Assembly (NCBI GenBank): GCA_963920575.1
Contig: OY986971.1
Location: 18,218,492-18,282,491 of the forward strand
Origin: Narthecium ossifragum
Lineage: Eukaryota > Streptophyta > Magnoliopsida > Dioscoreales > Nartheciaceae
Direction of reading: 5' to 3'
Length of the DNA: 64,000 nucleotides
Under the pieces are notes generated by a model. The model was not told where the DNA came from. It saw nothing but the letters and a program-made list of their open reading frames with translations, and did no database searches. Positions 45,466-56,127 of this stretch are shown piece by piece; the stretch's first letter is position 1, and each line of letters begins with the position of its first letter. The position numbers were made by a program, and so were the translations under genes.

Positions 45466-47178
45466 TGATAAGTCACAAAATATACATAATTCACCCATTC
45501 AACTGGGCTTTGTTAGCTCTCAAGCAATGCATTTTTAATATCTTTTCATATGGTTGCAGGTACAAGAGCTTTCGAAGAGAGTTGCATGGATTTCGAACCA
45601 AAAGACATCAGTAAAACAGATCCAGACAATTTGGATCGATCCAAGGTCATTTTGGATCGATCCCGATCCTTTTCCAGAACGCCATAGTTTTTATCCAAAG
45701 TTGGATCGATCCGGATTCTTAATGGATCGATCCAAATATCTCTTCCTAGAGAGATCGGTACAAAATGGATCGATCCAAACCGTCACGGGATCGATCCATA
45801 TTTCTTTTACCAAGAGCACTTATTCTTGGGTACAAAATGGATCTATCCAAACCGTCATGGGATCGATCCATATTTCTTTTCCCAAGAGCACTTATTCTTG
45901 GGTACAAATTGGATCGATCCACATTTAAATGGGATCGATCCATATTTCCTTTCCACAGAAAGGTATGATCTTTTGCTCATCTTGGATCGATCCAATCTTA
46001 CTTCGGATCGATCCAAGATCGCTGACAGTTATAAATGGACGGCTCAGATCTAATCCGAGGGTCCACGACTTGGGGCCTATAAATAGGGGTTTTGGCTCTA
46101 ATTTGAGGATGTTTTGCTCTCCTCTTTTCCCTCCTTTCTCCAGCCTTCTTCCCTCCTTTAGTTTTTGGGAGATTTCTCCTCTACTCCTTGAGGATTTAGG
46201 GCTTTGAGGGTGGATTTTGATGGAGAAGATGGGTGAAGCCTCCTCTTCCATGGAGATCCTACCTAAGATGAGTAGCTAAATCTCCTCTCCTTGGGAATTT
46301 CATGATGTATTAGGGCTTTTTCTTCGAATTCTCTTTTGATTCTTGATGTAATAACTCTTGAGAGATGGTTTTTGTATGAATTCTCATGTAATTCTATATT
46401 TCTTCAATGAATTCCTTTATTGAATGGTTTGATTACCTTATTTTACATGGAATTGCTTGATAATATGATGATGCCTACTAGATGTTTGGTTTAATTCCTC
46501 AAACAAGAGGCTATACTAGGACCATAGCCAATTCTAGGGAATGAATCCTTGATCTAAGGATAGGATCTTGAGGTGCTAGAACCACCCCAAGCCAAATCTA
46601 TCCTACTCACTATCCTTAATCTAGATGAGGGATTGGATTGAGATATTAAACCCATCTCAATTCAAGACCTCATCCATACAAAGCCTTGATTCTTTGCTAA
46701 CGATTTGACCTTAGTCCGGCGATCGTTGAGCTATGATCGAATTAGAGCCTCGATCATGGATCTTCACCTTGTTATGCACGCGATGAGATGATCCTAACCC
46801 GACATCTCATTAGCGATGAGCGATATTAATCCTACGCTCGTCGATACCCGATTTGGATCATCTCACTTAGATGTTATTCATCTTGATACATAGAGAATAT
46901 ATTTAGAACCTAATTCGGATTAGAATTACCTAGGACTTCTTTCTCGATAAATCTCTTAGCGTTAATTGCTTTTATAATACTTTAGTTTAAACAACTCTAA
47001 AATCAATCCAATTGTTTTCAACTATTGTAGAGAGTATATTGCATCTATTAATTCAACCATCCAATTCTCCGAGGATTCGACCCGTACTCCCATTAACTAC
47101 CTTGTAGTTAACTAGTAGTTCGGTAAATTTGTTTTGTCCACCTTTGACATAATTAACGACATATTTCAAGGTGAGTCA
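45466..47178 (+). mobile_element. Solo LTR (TGATAAGTCA family), TSD TCGAC
   Basis: The 1713-bp unit starts TGATAAGTCACAAAATATAC and ends TCAAGGTGAGTCA. TCGAC flanks it at 45461-45465 and 47179-47183; this target is the core of a GGTCGAC palindrome. It has a TATA box (cctataaatagg) at about 46076. Confidence 0.92.
45633..46014. repeat. Six GGATCGATCC pairs, each exactly 21 bp apart
   Basis: Pair starts: 45633/45654, 45703/45724, 45767/45788, 45839/45860, 45911/45932, 45984/46005. Every within-pair distance is 21 bp; pairs repeat every 64-73 bp. One site (45839) has one mismatch. The array ends about 60 bp before the TATA box. Confidence 0.95.
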
Positions 47179-48238
47179 TCGACTGTCAGCCTCTGTCAAG
47201 GAAAACACTTCTAAGGGTCGATGCGATGATCGACCGTCGCTTTTTCAAATATTATGCACAGTTCACTGTCGACCGTGGCATCGACCGTGGCATCGTCCGC
47301 AGGCGTATAACGGGTTTAAACTTAACCCGAGTTTCCTAATTCTTGGACCCTATAAATAGGAAACTTACGGTTAGTCAAAGGGACTTCTTGGACGTTTTTG
47401 GGGGACTTTTTCAGACCTTTTCTGAAGGAGGAAGAGGAGGAAATCTCCATCCATGGCCGAGTAATCCGCGGGCATGGCGGACGGATGATCTAGCGAGGAC
47501 TAGGGCTTCTTCTCCAACAATGGTTCATAGTTTTAATCTTCATTGTTAAACTCTTTTCTATGTATTGGATCTTCGAAGATTATTTTCAGATTATAGATTT
47601 CTATGTAGATGATTAATATTATGAATCCAGTCATGCTTCTTTCATGATCTTATAATCCCATAGTTTAATCTATCGTTTACCTACTTTATCTCGTGAAATC
47701 TTTGCTATGGATTGCCGATTGTGAGAGTTGGTATTGTGTATTCTTAGAGATCTGGTAAGACAAGGTTGGGGCTCTATCCCAAGGAATCTTTGCTATGTGT
47801 TGCCTGTAGTGACAGCCGGTATCGTGTATTCTCATGATCTGGTAGGACGGAGTTAGGGTTACAATGAGAAGAACCAAACATAGAAAGAGACATTTATATT
47901 TTATCAGATTCATAATTCCATATCTTCCGGTTAAGGTGATTGGGATGTGAATCCCTTAACTGAGTATTGAATGAACCGTTGGTAGAAGAAGAACCTAAGT
48001 CCGAGTGAAGTGATTCCCGATGCCTAGTCTTATCAAAAGCCTGATATCTTTAGTTCACCTTACATCATAATTAAATCCATTGATTTAATTTAGTTTAGTT
48101 AGCTTTCTTGATTGTCTTCAATATATTATTATATGTATTTCTGGATCTTTTCTGCTTGTCTCTCTGTGGGTTCGACCTCTCTTATGCTGTACTGCACCGC
48201 GACCGCTGTGCGTGACACATTTGAGCGACATCAAAAAT

Positions 48239-48256
48239 TGGCGCCGTTGCCGGGGA
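48239..48256 (+). other. Primer binding site, tRNA-Asp
   Basis: tggcgccgttgccgggga lies 5 bp after the LTR end, as at 18210 and 49604. Confidence 0.88.
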
Positions 48257-48425
48257 GACGGTTCATAAAAGTGCCAGAATCATATTACTGTGATTGTAGA
48301 CATCGAAAGAGGTAACTTCGTTCATTTTCTTTAGTCGTTATTTCTTTATTTTGGCTTTGATTTTTCTTCTCTATTAGGATTGTTTTCTTTTATTCGGTTT
48401 TAGTTAGTAAGCTTAATTTCAATTA

Positions 48426-49025
48426 TTGTTTTTGCCTATTTTCTTTAATTGGTTTACATCTTTTGGATTGCGTGTTTGTTGGTGTATGCCTCGGTATAGA
48501 GACGAACTAGGCAGATTTGCTAGACGTCCCGAGGGTGATTCTGAAACTTTTGATAGTGAGACATATATTGCTGATCTCTTCGACGGACAGTCACAAACTT
48601 CACATCATATTTTCATTATGGCAGAGCATGAGGAAGAACAAGCTCCTAGGAGTTTTCAAGAATACTTGCATCCCACACGCACTGCTACACCTTCATGCAT
48701 CATGTTTCCACCTAATGCAACACATGTTGACTTTAAATCTGGCATGATTCAGTTGCTTCCTACCTTTCATGGGTTGGAAAATAAAAATCCATATGTGCAT
48801 ATTAGAGAGTTTGAAGAAGTAGTAGCGACCTTCCATAGCCAACTAGGTGCACTAGATATGATCCGACTTAAGTTCTTTCCCTTCTCACTGAAGAATAGAG
48901 CGAAGAGTTGGTTATATTCCTTGAGGCCACGATCTATAGGATCTTGGGCTGAAATGACACAGATATTTTTCAACAAGTATTTCCCACAGCACAAAACCAA
49001 TGCACTTAAGAGACATATTTCTTAG
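48426..49025 (+). pseudogene. Athila gag, N-terminal part, cut by recombination
   Basis: It encodes the same protein start as 49765-50320: RYRDELGRFARRPEGDSET, EYLHPTRTATPSCIMFPPNA, MIQLLPTFHGLENKNPYVHI and FFPFSLKNRAKSWLYSL. The frame stays open until NALKRHIS, then passes into LTR sequence (ttagggatctggttag) and stops. The last gag base and first LTR base meet within a few shared bases (about 49017-49023). The capsid is thus incomplete and not functional. Confidence 0.9.
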
Positions 49026-49598
49026 GGATCTGGTTAGATAAGGTTGGGGCTCTATACCGTGAGATCTTTGCTATGCATTGCCGATTGTGAGAGTTGGTAT
49101 TGTGTATTCTTAGAGATCCTGTTAGAGTTAGGGCTTTGTCCCGATGAACTTTTGCTGCGCGTTGCCTGTAGTGACAGCCGGTATCGTGTATTCTTAGGTT
49201 TGGTTGGATGAAGTTAGAACTATAAAAAGGAAGAACCAATCGTAGGAAGAGACATTTATATATTTTATCAGATTCATAATTCTTTATCTTCCGGTTAAGG
49301 TGATTGGGATATGAATCCCTTAACTGTGTATCATATGAACCATTGAGAAGAGAAGAACCTAAATCCGAGTGAAGTGATTCCTGAAGCCTAGCCTCATTCA
49401 AATCTTGATTTCTCTCGTTAACTTTATCTTATCATTACATCTTCGATCTATTTTCTTAACTTTTATCGCTCTTGATTGTTTTCAATTCATTGTTATCTGT
49501 GTTTCTGGATCTTTCCTGCTTGTCTCTCTGTGGGATTCGACCTCTCTTATGCTGTACTGCACCGCGACCGCTATGCGTGACACATTTGAGCGACATCA
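49021..49598 (+). mobile_element. Athila LTR, 3' third (element 2 of the recombinant)
   Basis: It matches 57279-57855 almost base for base, ends TTTGAGCGACATCA and is followed by the tRNA-Asp primer site at 49604-49621. The palindrome array and TATA box are missing, so this is a truncated 5' LTR of the element ending at 57855. Confidence 0.9.
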
Positions 49599-49764
49599 AA
49601 AATTGGCGCCGTTGCCGGGGAGACGGTTCAGAAAAGCACCAGAATCAGATTACAGTGATTGTAGACACCGAAAGCGGTAACTTCGTTCATTTTCTTTAGT
49701 CTTTATTTCTTTATTTCTTTATTTTGATTTTGATTTTTTTTTTAGTTGGTTTGCATCTTTTGGA

Positions 49765-52026
49765 TTGCGTGTTTGTTGGTGTATGTCTCGGTATAGAGAC
49801 GAACTAGGCAGATTTGCTAGACGCCCCGAGGGTGATTCTGAAACTTCTGATAGTGAGACATATATTGCTGATCTTTTTGACGCACAGTCACAAACTTCAC
49901 ATCATACTTTCATTATGGCTGAGCACGAGGAACAACAAGCTCCTAGGAGTTTGCAAGAATATTTGCATCCAACACGCACTGCTACACCTTCATGCATCAT
50001 GTTTCCACCTAATGCTGCACATGTTGACTTTAAACCTGGCATGATTCAGTTGCTTCCTACCTTTCATGGGTTGGAAAATGAAAGTCCATATGTGCATATT
50101 AGGGAGTTTGAGGAAGTAGTAGCGACCTTCCATGGCCAACCAGGTGCACTAGATATGATCCGACTTAAATTCTTTCCCTTCTCACTGAAGGATAGAGCAA
50201 AGAGTTGGTTATATTCCTTGAGGCCACGATCTATAGGATCTTGGGCTGAAATGGCACAGATATTTTTCAACAAGTATTTCCCACAGCAGAAAACCAATGC
50301 ACTTAAGAGACAGATTTCGATCTTCACACAGAAGGATAGTGAAACTTTGTATCAGGCGTGGGAACGATTTAAAGACATGTTGAATTTATGTCCTCATCAT
50401 GGATATGAAAGTTGGCGTCTTGTTAGTTATTTCTATGATGGTTTAACTGTTAGAGAACGCCAATTTGTTGAGATGATGTGTAATGGTGAATTTTTGCAAA
50501 AAGATCCTGACGCAGCTATTGAGTATTTGACAGAGCTTGCTGAGAAAGCTCATACATGGACTGGACCGAATGCAACAGAAAGTACAAACAGGGTCACACT
50601 ACCACCGCAACAACAAGGTGGAGGAATTTATCAGCTGCGGGAGGAGGATGCACTCAAGGCAAAAGTGGAGAGTCTAACAAGGGAGCTGGAGCTATTAAAG
50701 ACCAAAGATATGATGGCAGCCCGAACCTCTCCATACAATGAACCTACAAGGCCGGCTGAGCCATGTGCGATCTGTCAAGGCGCGGACCACCAGATTGATG
50801 ATTGCCCCACCTATGCTGAGATGAGAGGTGTGTACGACGAGCATTGTAACGCTGTTGGCGGATTCAGGAGGCCATACACTCCCTATTCAGAGACGTATAA
50901 TCCAGGATGGCGAGAGCATCCAAACTTCAGCTGGAAGTCGAACGCTCCACAGAGCAACGAGCATCATCAACCGCCACCTAATAAGCCTTTTTCTAATCCT
51001 CCTTATAATACATCTGGTTTTCCTAGGCCTACATTTAATGATAATTTACAGGAACTAAAATCTATGATTGTGCAGGAATCTAAGGAAAGGAAGGAGGATA
51101 TTCAAGAGATCAAGAGCCAGATCACAAAGTTGATCAACTCTTTGAGCGTGCATGAACGAGGGAAGTTCCCAACTCAATCTCAACAAACGCAGGTATCTAG
51201 TGTTGAGCAAAATAATGTGAAGGAGATGAATGCCATAACTACAAGAAGCGGGAAAACAACAAAAAGCCCTTCCCAAGAGGCCACCGAATCTCCTATTGCT
51301 ATTGAAGAAGAGGACCGAATTGAGGAGGACCATGTAGAGACCGATCATTCAGATGGCCCTACACCATGTGACTTTCAGGTACGTGTCCCTTTCCCTCAGG
51401 CATTGAAATCCACTAAATTTACTATGGAGCCCAACAGCGAGATTTTGGAGCATCTTCGGCAGGTTAAGGTAAACCTTCCTCTTTTGCATGTTATTAAGCA
51501 AATTCCTACATATGCTAAAGGGATTAAAGATTTATGCACTATGAAGAGACGACATCATGTAAAGAAAACTGCATTTTTAACAGCGCAGGTTAGTGCATTG
51601 CTTCAGCACAGGATTCCTCCTAAATATAAGGATCCTGGCTGTCCTACTGTATCTTGTTTCATTGGAGAGCATGAAGTAGGACAAGCTTTATTAGATCTTG
51701 GTGCGAGTGTTAATTTGATGCCATATTCTGTTTATTTGGAACTTGGTTTGGGACAGATTAAGTCGACATCTGTGATTTTGCAACTGGCAGATAGATCCAC
51801 GAAAACTCCACGAGGAGTAGTTGAGGATGTGCTTGTTCAAATAGATAAATTTTATTATCCTGTTGATTTCTTAGTCTTGGATACTCAGGCTATAGTAACT
51901 GTTGATTCTAGGATTCCCATTATCTTAGGTAGACCGTTTCTTGCTGCTGCTAATGCTATAATTAATTGCAGGAATGGCTTAATGAAGTTAACTTTTGGGA
52001 ATATGACTTTAGAAATCAAGGTTTAA
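49765..52026 (+). CDS. Athila Gag-protease polyprotein
   Basis: The open frame has 753 codons, though the likely start is one of the early Met codons (49783 or, by gag comparison, MAEHEEQQ near 49915). Capsid spans about residues 75-270 (MIQLLPTFHGLENESPYVHI, RAKSWLYSLRPRSIGSW, WRLVSYFYDGLTVRERQF). A CCHC zinc knuckle follows (CAICQGADHQIDDC, about residue 330). A retropepsin domain is at about residues 615-745, with LLDLGASVNLMPYSVYLELG and IPIILGRPFL; DLG in place of DSG/DTG is common in Athila-type elements. The frame ends inside the protease-RT link; pol follows in another frame. Gag makes particles; the protease cuts Gag-Pol. Confidence 0.92.
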   Translation: MRVCWCMSRYRDELGRFARRPEGDSETSDSETYIADLFDAQSQTSHHTFIMAEHEEQQAPRSLQEYLHPTRTATPSCIMFPPNAAHVDFKPGMIQLLPTFHGLENESPYVHIREFEEVVATFHGQPGALDMIRLKFFPFSLKDRAKSWLYSLRPRSIGSWAEMAQIFFNKYFPQQKTNALKRQISIFTQKDSETLYQAWERFKDMLNLCPHHGYESWRLVSYFYDGLTVRERQFVEMMCNGEFLQKDPDAAIEYLTELAEKAHTWTGPNATESTNRVTLPPQQQGGGIYQLREEDALKAKVESLTRELELLKTKDMMAARTSPYNEPTRPAEPCAICQGADHQIDDCPTYAEMRGVYDEHCNAVGGFRRPYTPYSETYNPGWREHPNFSWKSNAPQSNEHHQPPPNKPFSNPPYNTSGFPRPTFNDNLQELKSMIVQESKERKEDIQEIKSQITKLINSLSVHERGKFPTQSQQTQVSSVEQNNVKEMNAITTRSGKTTKSPSQEATESPIAIEEEDRIEEDHVETDHSDGPTPCDFQVRVPFPQALKSTKFTMEPNSEILEHLRQVKVNLPLLHVIKQIPTYAKGIKDLCTMKRRHHVKKTAFLTAQVSALLQHRIPPKYKDPGCPTVSCFIGEHEVGQALLDLGASVNLMPYSVYLELGLGQIKSTSVILQLADRSTKTPRGVVEDVLVQIDKFYYPVDFLVLDTQAIVTVDSRIPIILGRPFLAAANAIINCRNGLMKLTFGNMTLEIKV

Positions 52027-54897
52027 AGCACACCTATCTTGGTCCAGGTGATACATACCCAGTGATTAATTCTTCAGCATTAACTGCAGAGCAAGGTGAG
52101 CAATTACTTAGCATTTTGAATGAGCATAAATCAGCTATTGGATGGAGTATAGCAGATCTGAAAGGTATTAGTCCCTTGATATGTTCCCATATGATTAATC
52201 TCGAACAAGGGGTTGTACCTCGCAGGGATCCTCAGCGTAGGTTGAACCCTACAATGAAAGAGGTAGTAAAAACTGAAGTGTTGAAATTATTAGATGCAGG
52301 GATTATCTACCCCATTGCTGATAGCAAATAGGTGAGCCCTACACAGGTTGTGCCTAAAAAATCTGGTGTCACTGTTGTTAAAAATGAAAGTGGAGACTTT
52401 GTTCCCACTAAATTAGTGACAGGATGGCGTATGTGCATAGATTATAGAAAATTGAATGCTGCCACCCGTAAGGATCATTTTCCACTGCCTTTTCTAGATC
52501 AGATTTTAGAAAGAGTAGCTGGACATCCTTTTTATTGTTTTCTCGACGGTTATTCTGGATATTATCAGATTGAGATTGCTTTAGAGGATCAGGAAAAAAC
52601 TACTTTTACATGTCCTTTTGGTACTTATGCTTTCCGTAGAATGCCATTTGGATTATGTAATGCTCCTGCTACTTTTCAGCGTTGCATGATGAGTATGTTT
52701 GCTGATATGATCGAGGAATGTATGGAGGTATATATGGATGACTTGACTGTATTTGGTAATACTTTTGATGCATGCTTGCAAAACTTAAAGAGAGTCTTGA
52801 GCAGGTGTGAGGAGAAGAACCTTGTGCTTAATTGGGAAAAGTGTCACTTCATGGTGCCCTCAGGCATTGTGTTGGGCCATATTGTCTCTTCCAAAGGCAT
52901 TGAGGTAGATCGATCAAAAATCGATCTCATCTCAAATCTTCCTGTGTCAAAGACCGTTAAAGATGTTAGATCCTTTCTAGGGCATGCTGGTTTTTACAGG
53001 AGATTCATTCAAAATTTTTCTGCCATTGCTCGTCCTTTATGTAATCTGTTGATAAAGGATACCCCTTTTGAGTGGACTATTGATTGTCAGAAGGCTTTTC
53101 AAGCCTTGATTGATAAATTGACTTCCGCACCTATTGTGCAACCACCCGATTGGAGCCTTCCTTTTGAATTGATGTGTGATGCAAGTGATTTTGCTGTGGG
53201 AGCTGTTTTAGGACAGCGAAAAGATGGTAAACCTCATGTTATTCATTATGCTAGCCGAACCTTGAATAATGCACAGATGAATTATTCTACCACTGAGAAA
53301 GAACTATTGGCTATAGTCTTTGCATTAGACAAGTTTCGTGCTTATTTGATTGGTTCTCCCATTACTATTTTCACTGATCATGCCGCACTTAAGTACCTTC
53401 TCACCAAGAAGGATGCTAAAGCGCGCCTAATTCGTTGGATATTAATCTTACAGGAATTTGATATCTCCATCAAAGATAAAAAAGGGCGTGGAGAACGTTG
53501 TCGCTGATCACCTATCAAGGCTGATGGTGGAAGTAGCGGAAGATGAGCCACCAATCATGGATGACTTCCCTGATGAGCAACTCTTTTCAGTTGCAAGACT
53601 GCCCTGGTATGCGCACATTGTTAATTACTTAGCGACATGTGAGATCCCTTCCTTTTGGAGTGCGCAGGATAAGCGTAGATTTTTTGTTGAGGTAAAGAAA
53701 TTTTATTGGGATGATCCTTGTCTATTTAAGTATTGTCCTGACCAGCTTATGCGGCGGTGTGTCCCTGATTATGAAATCGAAAGCATCATTACATTCTGTC
53801 ACTCTCATGCATGTGGAGGCCATTTTTCGATGAAAAAAACTGCTGCTAAAATTCTTCAATGTGGTTTTTACTGGCCTACTATGTTTCGTGATGTTAATAT
53901 TTTCTGCAAATCCTGTGATAGATGCCTAACACTAGGAGCTTTATCTAGGAGACATATGATGCCTTTGAACCCAATTCAAGCTGTCGAGATTTTTGATTGT
54001 TGGGGTATAGACTTTATGGGACCCTTCCCTTCTTCTTTTGGCTATTTATATATATTGTTGGCTGTGGAATACGTGTCTAAGTGGGTGGAGGCTATTGCAT
54101 GTAGGAATAATGATCATTCCACTGTCATCAAGTTTCTTAAATAGCATGTTTTGTCTAGATTTGGTACTCCTAGGGTCATTATTAGTGACCAAGGATCCCA
54201 TTTTTGTAACCGCTCTTTTGAGGCTTTGATGCGTAGGTATGGAGTTACACATAAGATTTCCACTGCTTATCATCCACAGACGAATGGCCAAGCTGAATTA
54301 GCCAATAGAGAGATAAAGCAAATCCTGGAGAAGACAGTGAGCCCCAACCGAAAGGACTAGTCCTTGAGGCTATCAGACGCGTTGTGGGCATATCGTACTG
54401 CCTACAAGACTACCTTGGGGATGTCGCCGTTTCGCCTTGTTTATGAAAAACCATGTCATCTTCCAGTTGAATTAGAACATAAGGCATATTGGGCTATTAA
54501 GTCACTAAATCTTACTTTGGATGCTGCAGGTCAGGAACGAAAACTCCAGCTGTCTGAGTTGGAGGAACTCAGGAATGATGCTTATGAGAGTTCTAGGATC
54601 TTCAAGGCAAAGACAAAGGCCTACCATGACAAGAAGATCTTGCGGAAGACGTTTCAAGTAGGACAGCAAGCTTATCTGTATGACGCACGACTGCATCTTC
54701 ATCCTGGGAAGCTGAGATCACGCTGGACAGGCCCCTTCACCATTAGCAGAATATTTGAGAATGGGGCTGTGGAAGTTGAAGACCCAAAGGATGGGAGATT
54801 ATTTACGGTTAATGGACAGCGTTTGAAACAGATTCCAGAGAAAGCGGACCCTGAGGAGCACACCGTTTCTCTCGTAGACCCTGTCTACAAGGGATGA
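52027..54897 (+). pseudogene. Athila pol: RT, RNase H, integrase, decayed
   Basis: Domains are in the Ty3/gypsy order. The link and RT entry (51966-52331) end at a TAG (52329) where the family has Trp. RT (52332-53000) has [36 protein letters not shown] and the catalytic [10 protein letters not shown]. RNase H (about 53050-53480) has [17 protein letters not shown] and [19 protein letters not shown] one-base shift at about 53485 leads to integrase (53458-54897): HHCC finger (HSHACGGHF to CKSCDRC), [17 protein letters not shown] and [11 protein letters not shown]. Further stops are at 54142 and 54358. Catalytic residues are kept, so inactivation is recent. Confidence 0.93.
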
Positions 54898-56127
54898 TCT
54901 TTCTCCTATCTATCATTTCCCTTTTTGATTAGGATAGTTTGTTTTAGTTTGTTTGCTTTTGTTTTCATTTGTTTTTGTTTGCTCTCTTATTTCTTAGGAT
55001 GTTGGACCACCGTTTGCCTTGCTTGAGGAATTCGACCACTATTCTGGAGATGAGAAATTCGACCACCATGAGGAGCCTTGAGGAGATAATCGATATTCTC
55101 TCAGGTGGCCTCGCTCTTATTTCGATTTACTATTTTTATTTCTGTCATATATGAAAATTCAGCCAATACCCTTCTGCTTATTTACATGATGAGCACACAT
55201 TGAGGACAATGTGAATTTCAGGTTGGAGGGTGTAGGCATGCATGACCTTATGCATGCTACCTTATTGAGTTTAATAGTGTTGAATTGATTATGTTACTAG
55301 AAATTGTACATGAGCTGAAATTTTTATGCTTATTATGCATGTTGCTTTCATATGGATTGACCAATACATTGATTGCATGCGTGATAACCTGAACGTATAA
55401 CATCATGTGATCCACACACGAACACTTTATGTGCAGTGGTAATTATACTCACTAGAGGAATGAGCATGCTATTGTCCATCGAGACCATGATTTCAACATT
55501 AGCTAGTGTTAAGTATTGCATGCAGAAAAAAAACAGAAAAAGTTCTGGAGCTTGATAAAGCTGTGCCTAAACAACTATTAAGTGATCTACTGAGTAACCG
55601 GGTGTTCTTGCCTCAGGAAGCGGGGAGCTCACGTAAAAAGGTAAAACCACTTATAGCGAAAAAAAAAACTACTAAGTGTTTTGCTAAGTAACCGGGTCTC
55701 TGCGCCTCAAGAAGCGGAGAGTGCTCGCGTAAAAAGGCAAAATGTCTGATAGTTGAAAAGAAAAAAATAGAGAAAGAGCATGTTGTACTTAAAGTGCGAG
55801 GGTTGGATGATTGGTCATGAAGATAGTAGTATGTTTGGACTAATGGTGGGTAGAAGTTGCTTCTGCACGTAACATTTATTTGTCACGTCACATGTGTTCT
55901 TCTGGATGGTGATTAGCATGTTTTGATGTGTAGAAGTTGATTTCATGTGTTGGTAGTATGTGTATGAGTATAAGAAGTTCCCATGCTCTGTACTGCATAA
56001 AACACTATCGACTTGATAAGGTAGAATTTTTATCATGCATGTCTACATCCTTGAACCGTTAGTGTGCTTAATTATATTCTATGCGCTTTGAATTGCTAGA
56101 GACTAGCAATAAGTTGGTTGGGGGGTG
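54898..56127 (+). mobile_element. Athila 3' noncoding tail and polypurine tract
   Basis: Nearly identical to 21632-22864. It holds the internal ggttggagggtg block (55221-55232), the paired aagtaaccggg blocks (55577-55741) and the 3' polypurine tract at 56116-56127. There is no env-like frame, although Athila elements often have one. Confidence 0.8.

Larger units (their letters stand above)
45033..48233 (+). mobile_element. Athila 5' LTR (element 1 of a recombinant), interrupted
   Basis: It starts TGATGAGTGCATGAAAGTG and ends TTTGAGCGACATCA; about 1480 bp once the nested solo LTR is removed. Its palindromes are GGTCGACC-type (45373-45465, 47179-47305), with the TATA box at 47350. The 3' LTR downstream (56128) has CGATCGATCG palindromes, so the two LTRs come from different insertions. 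Confidence 0.85.
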
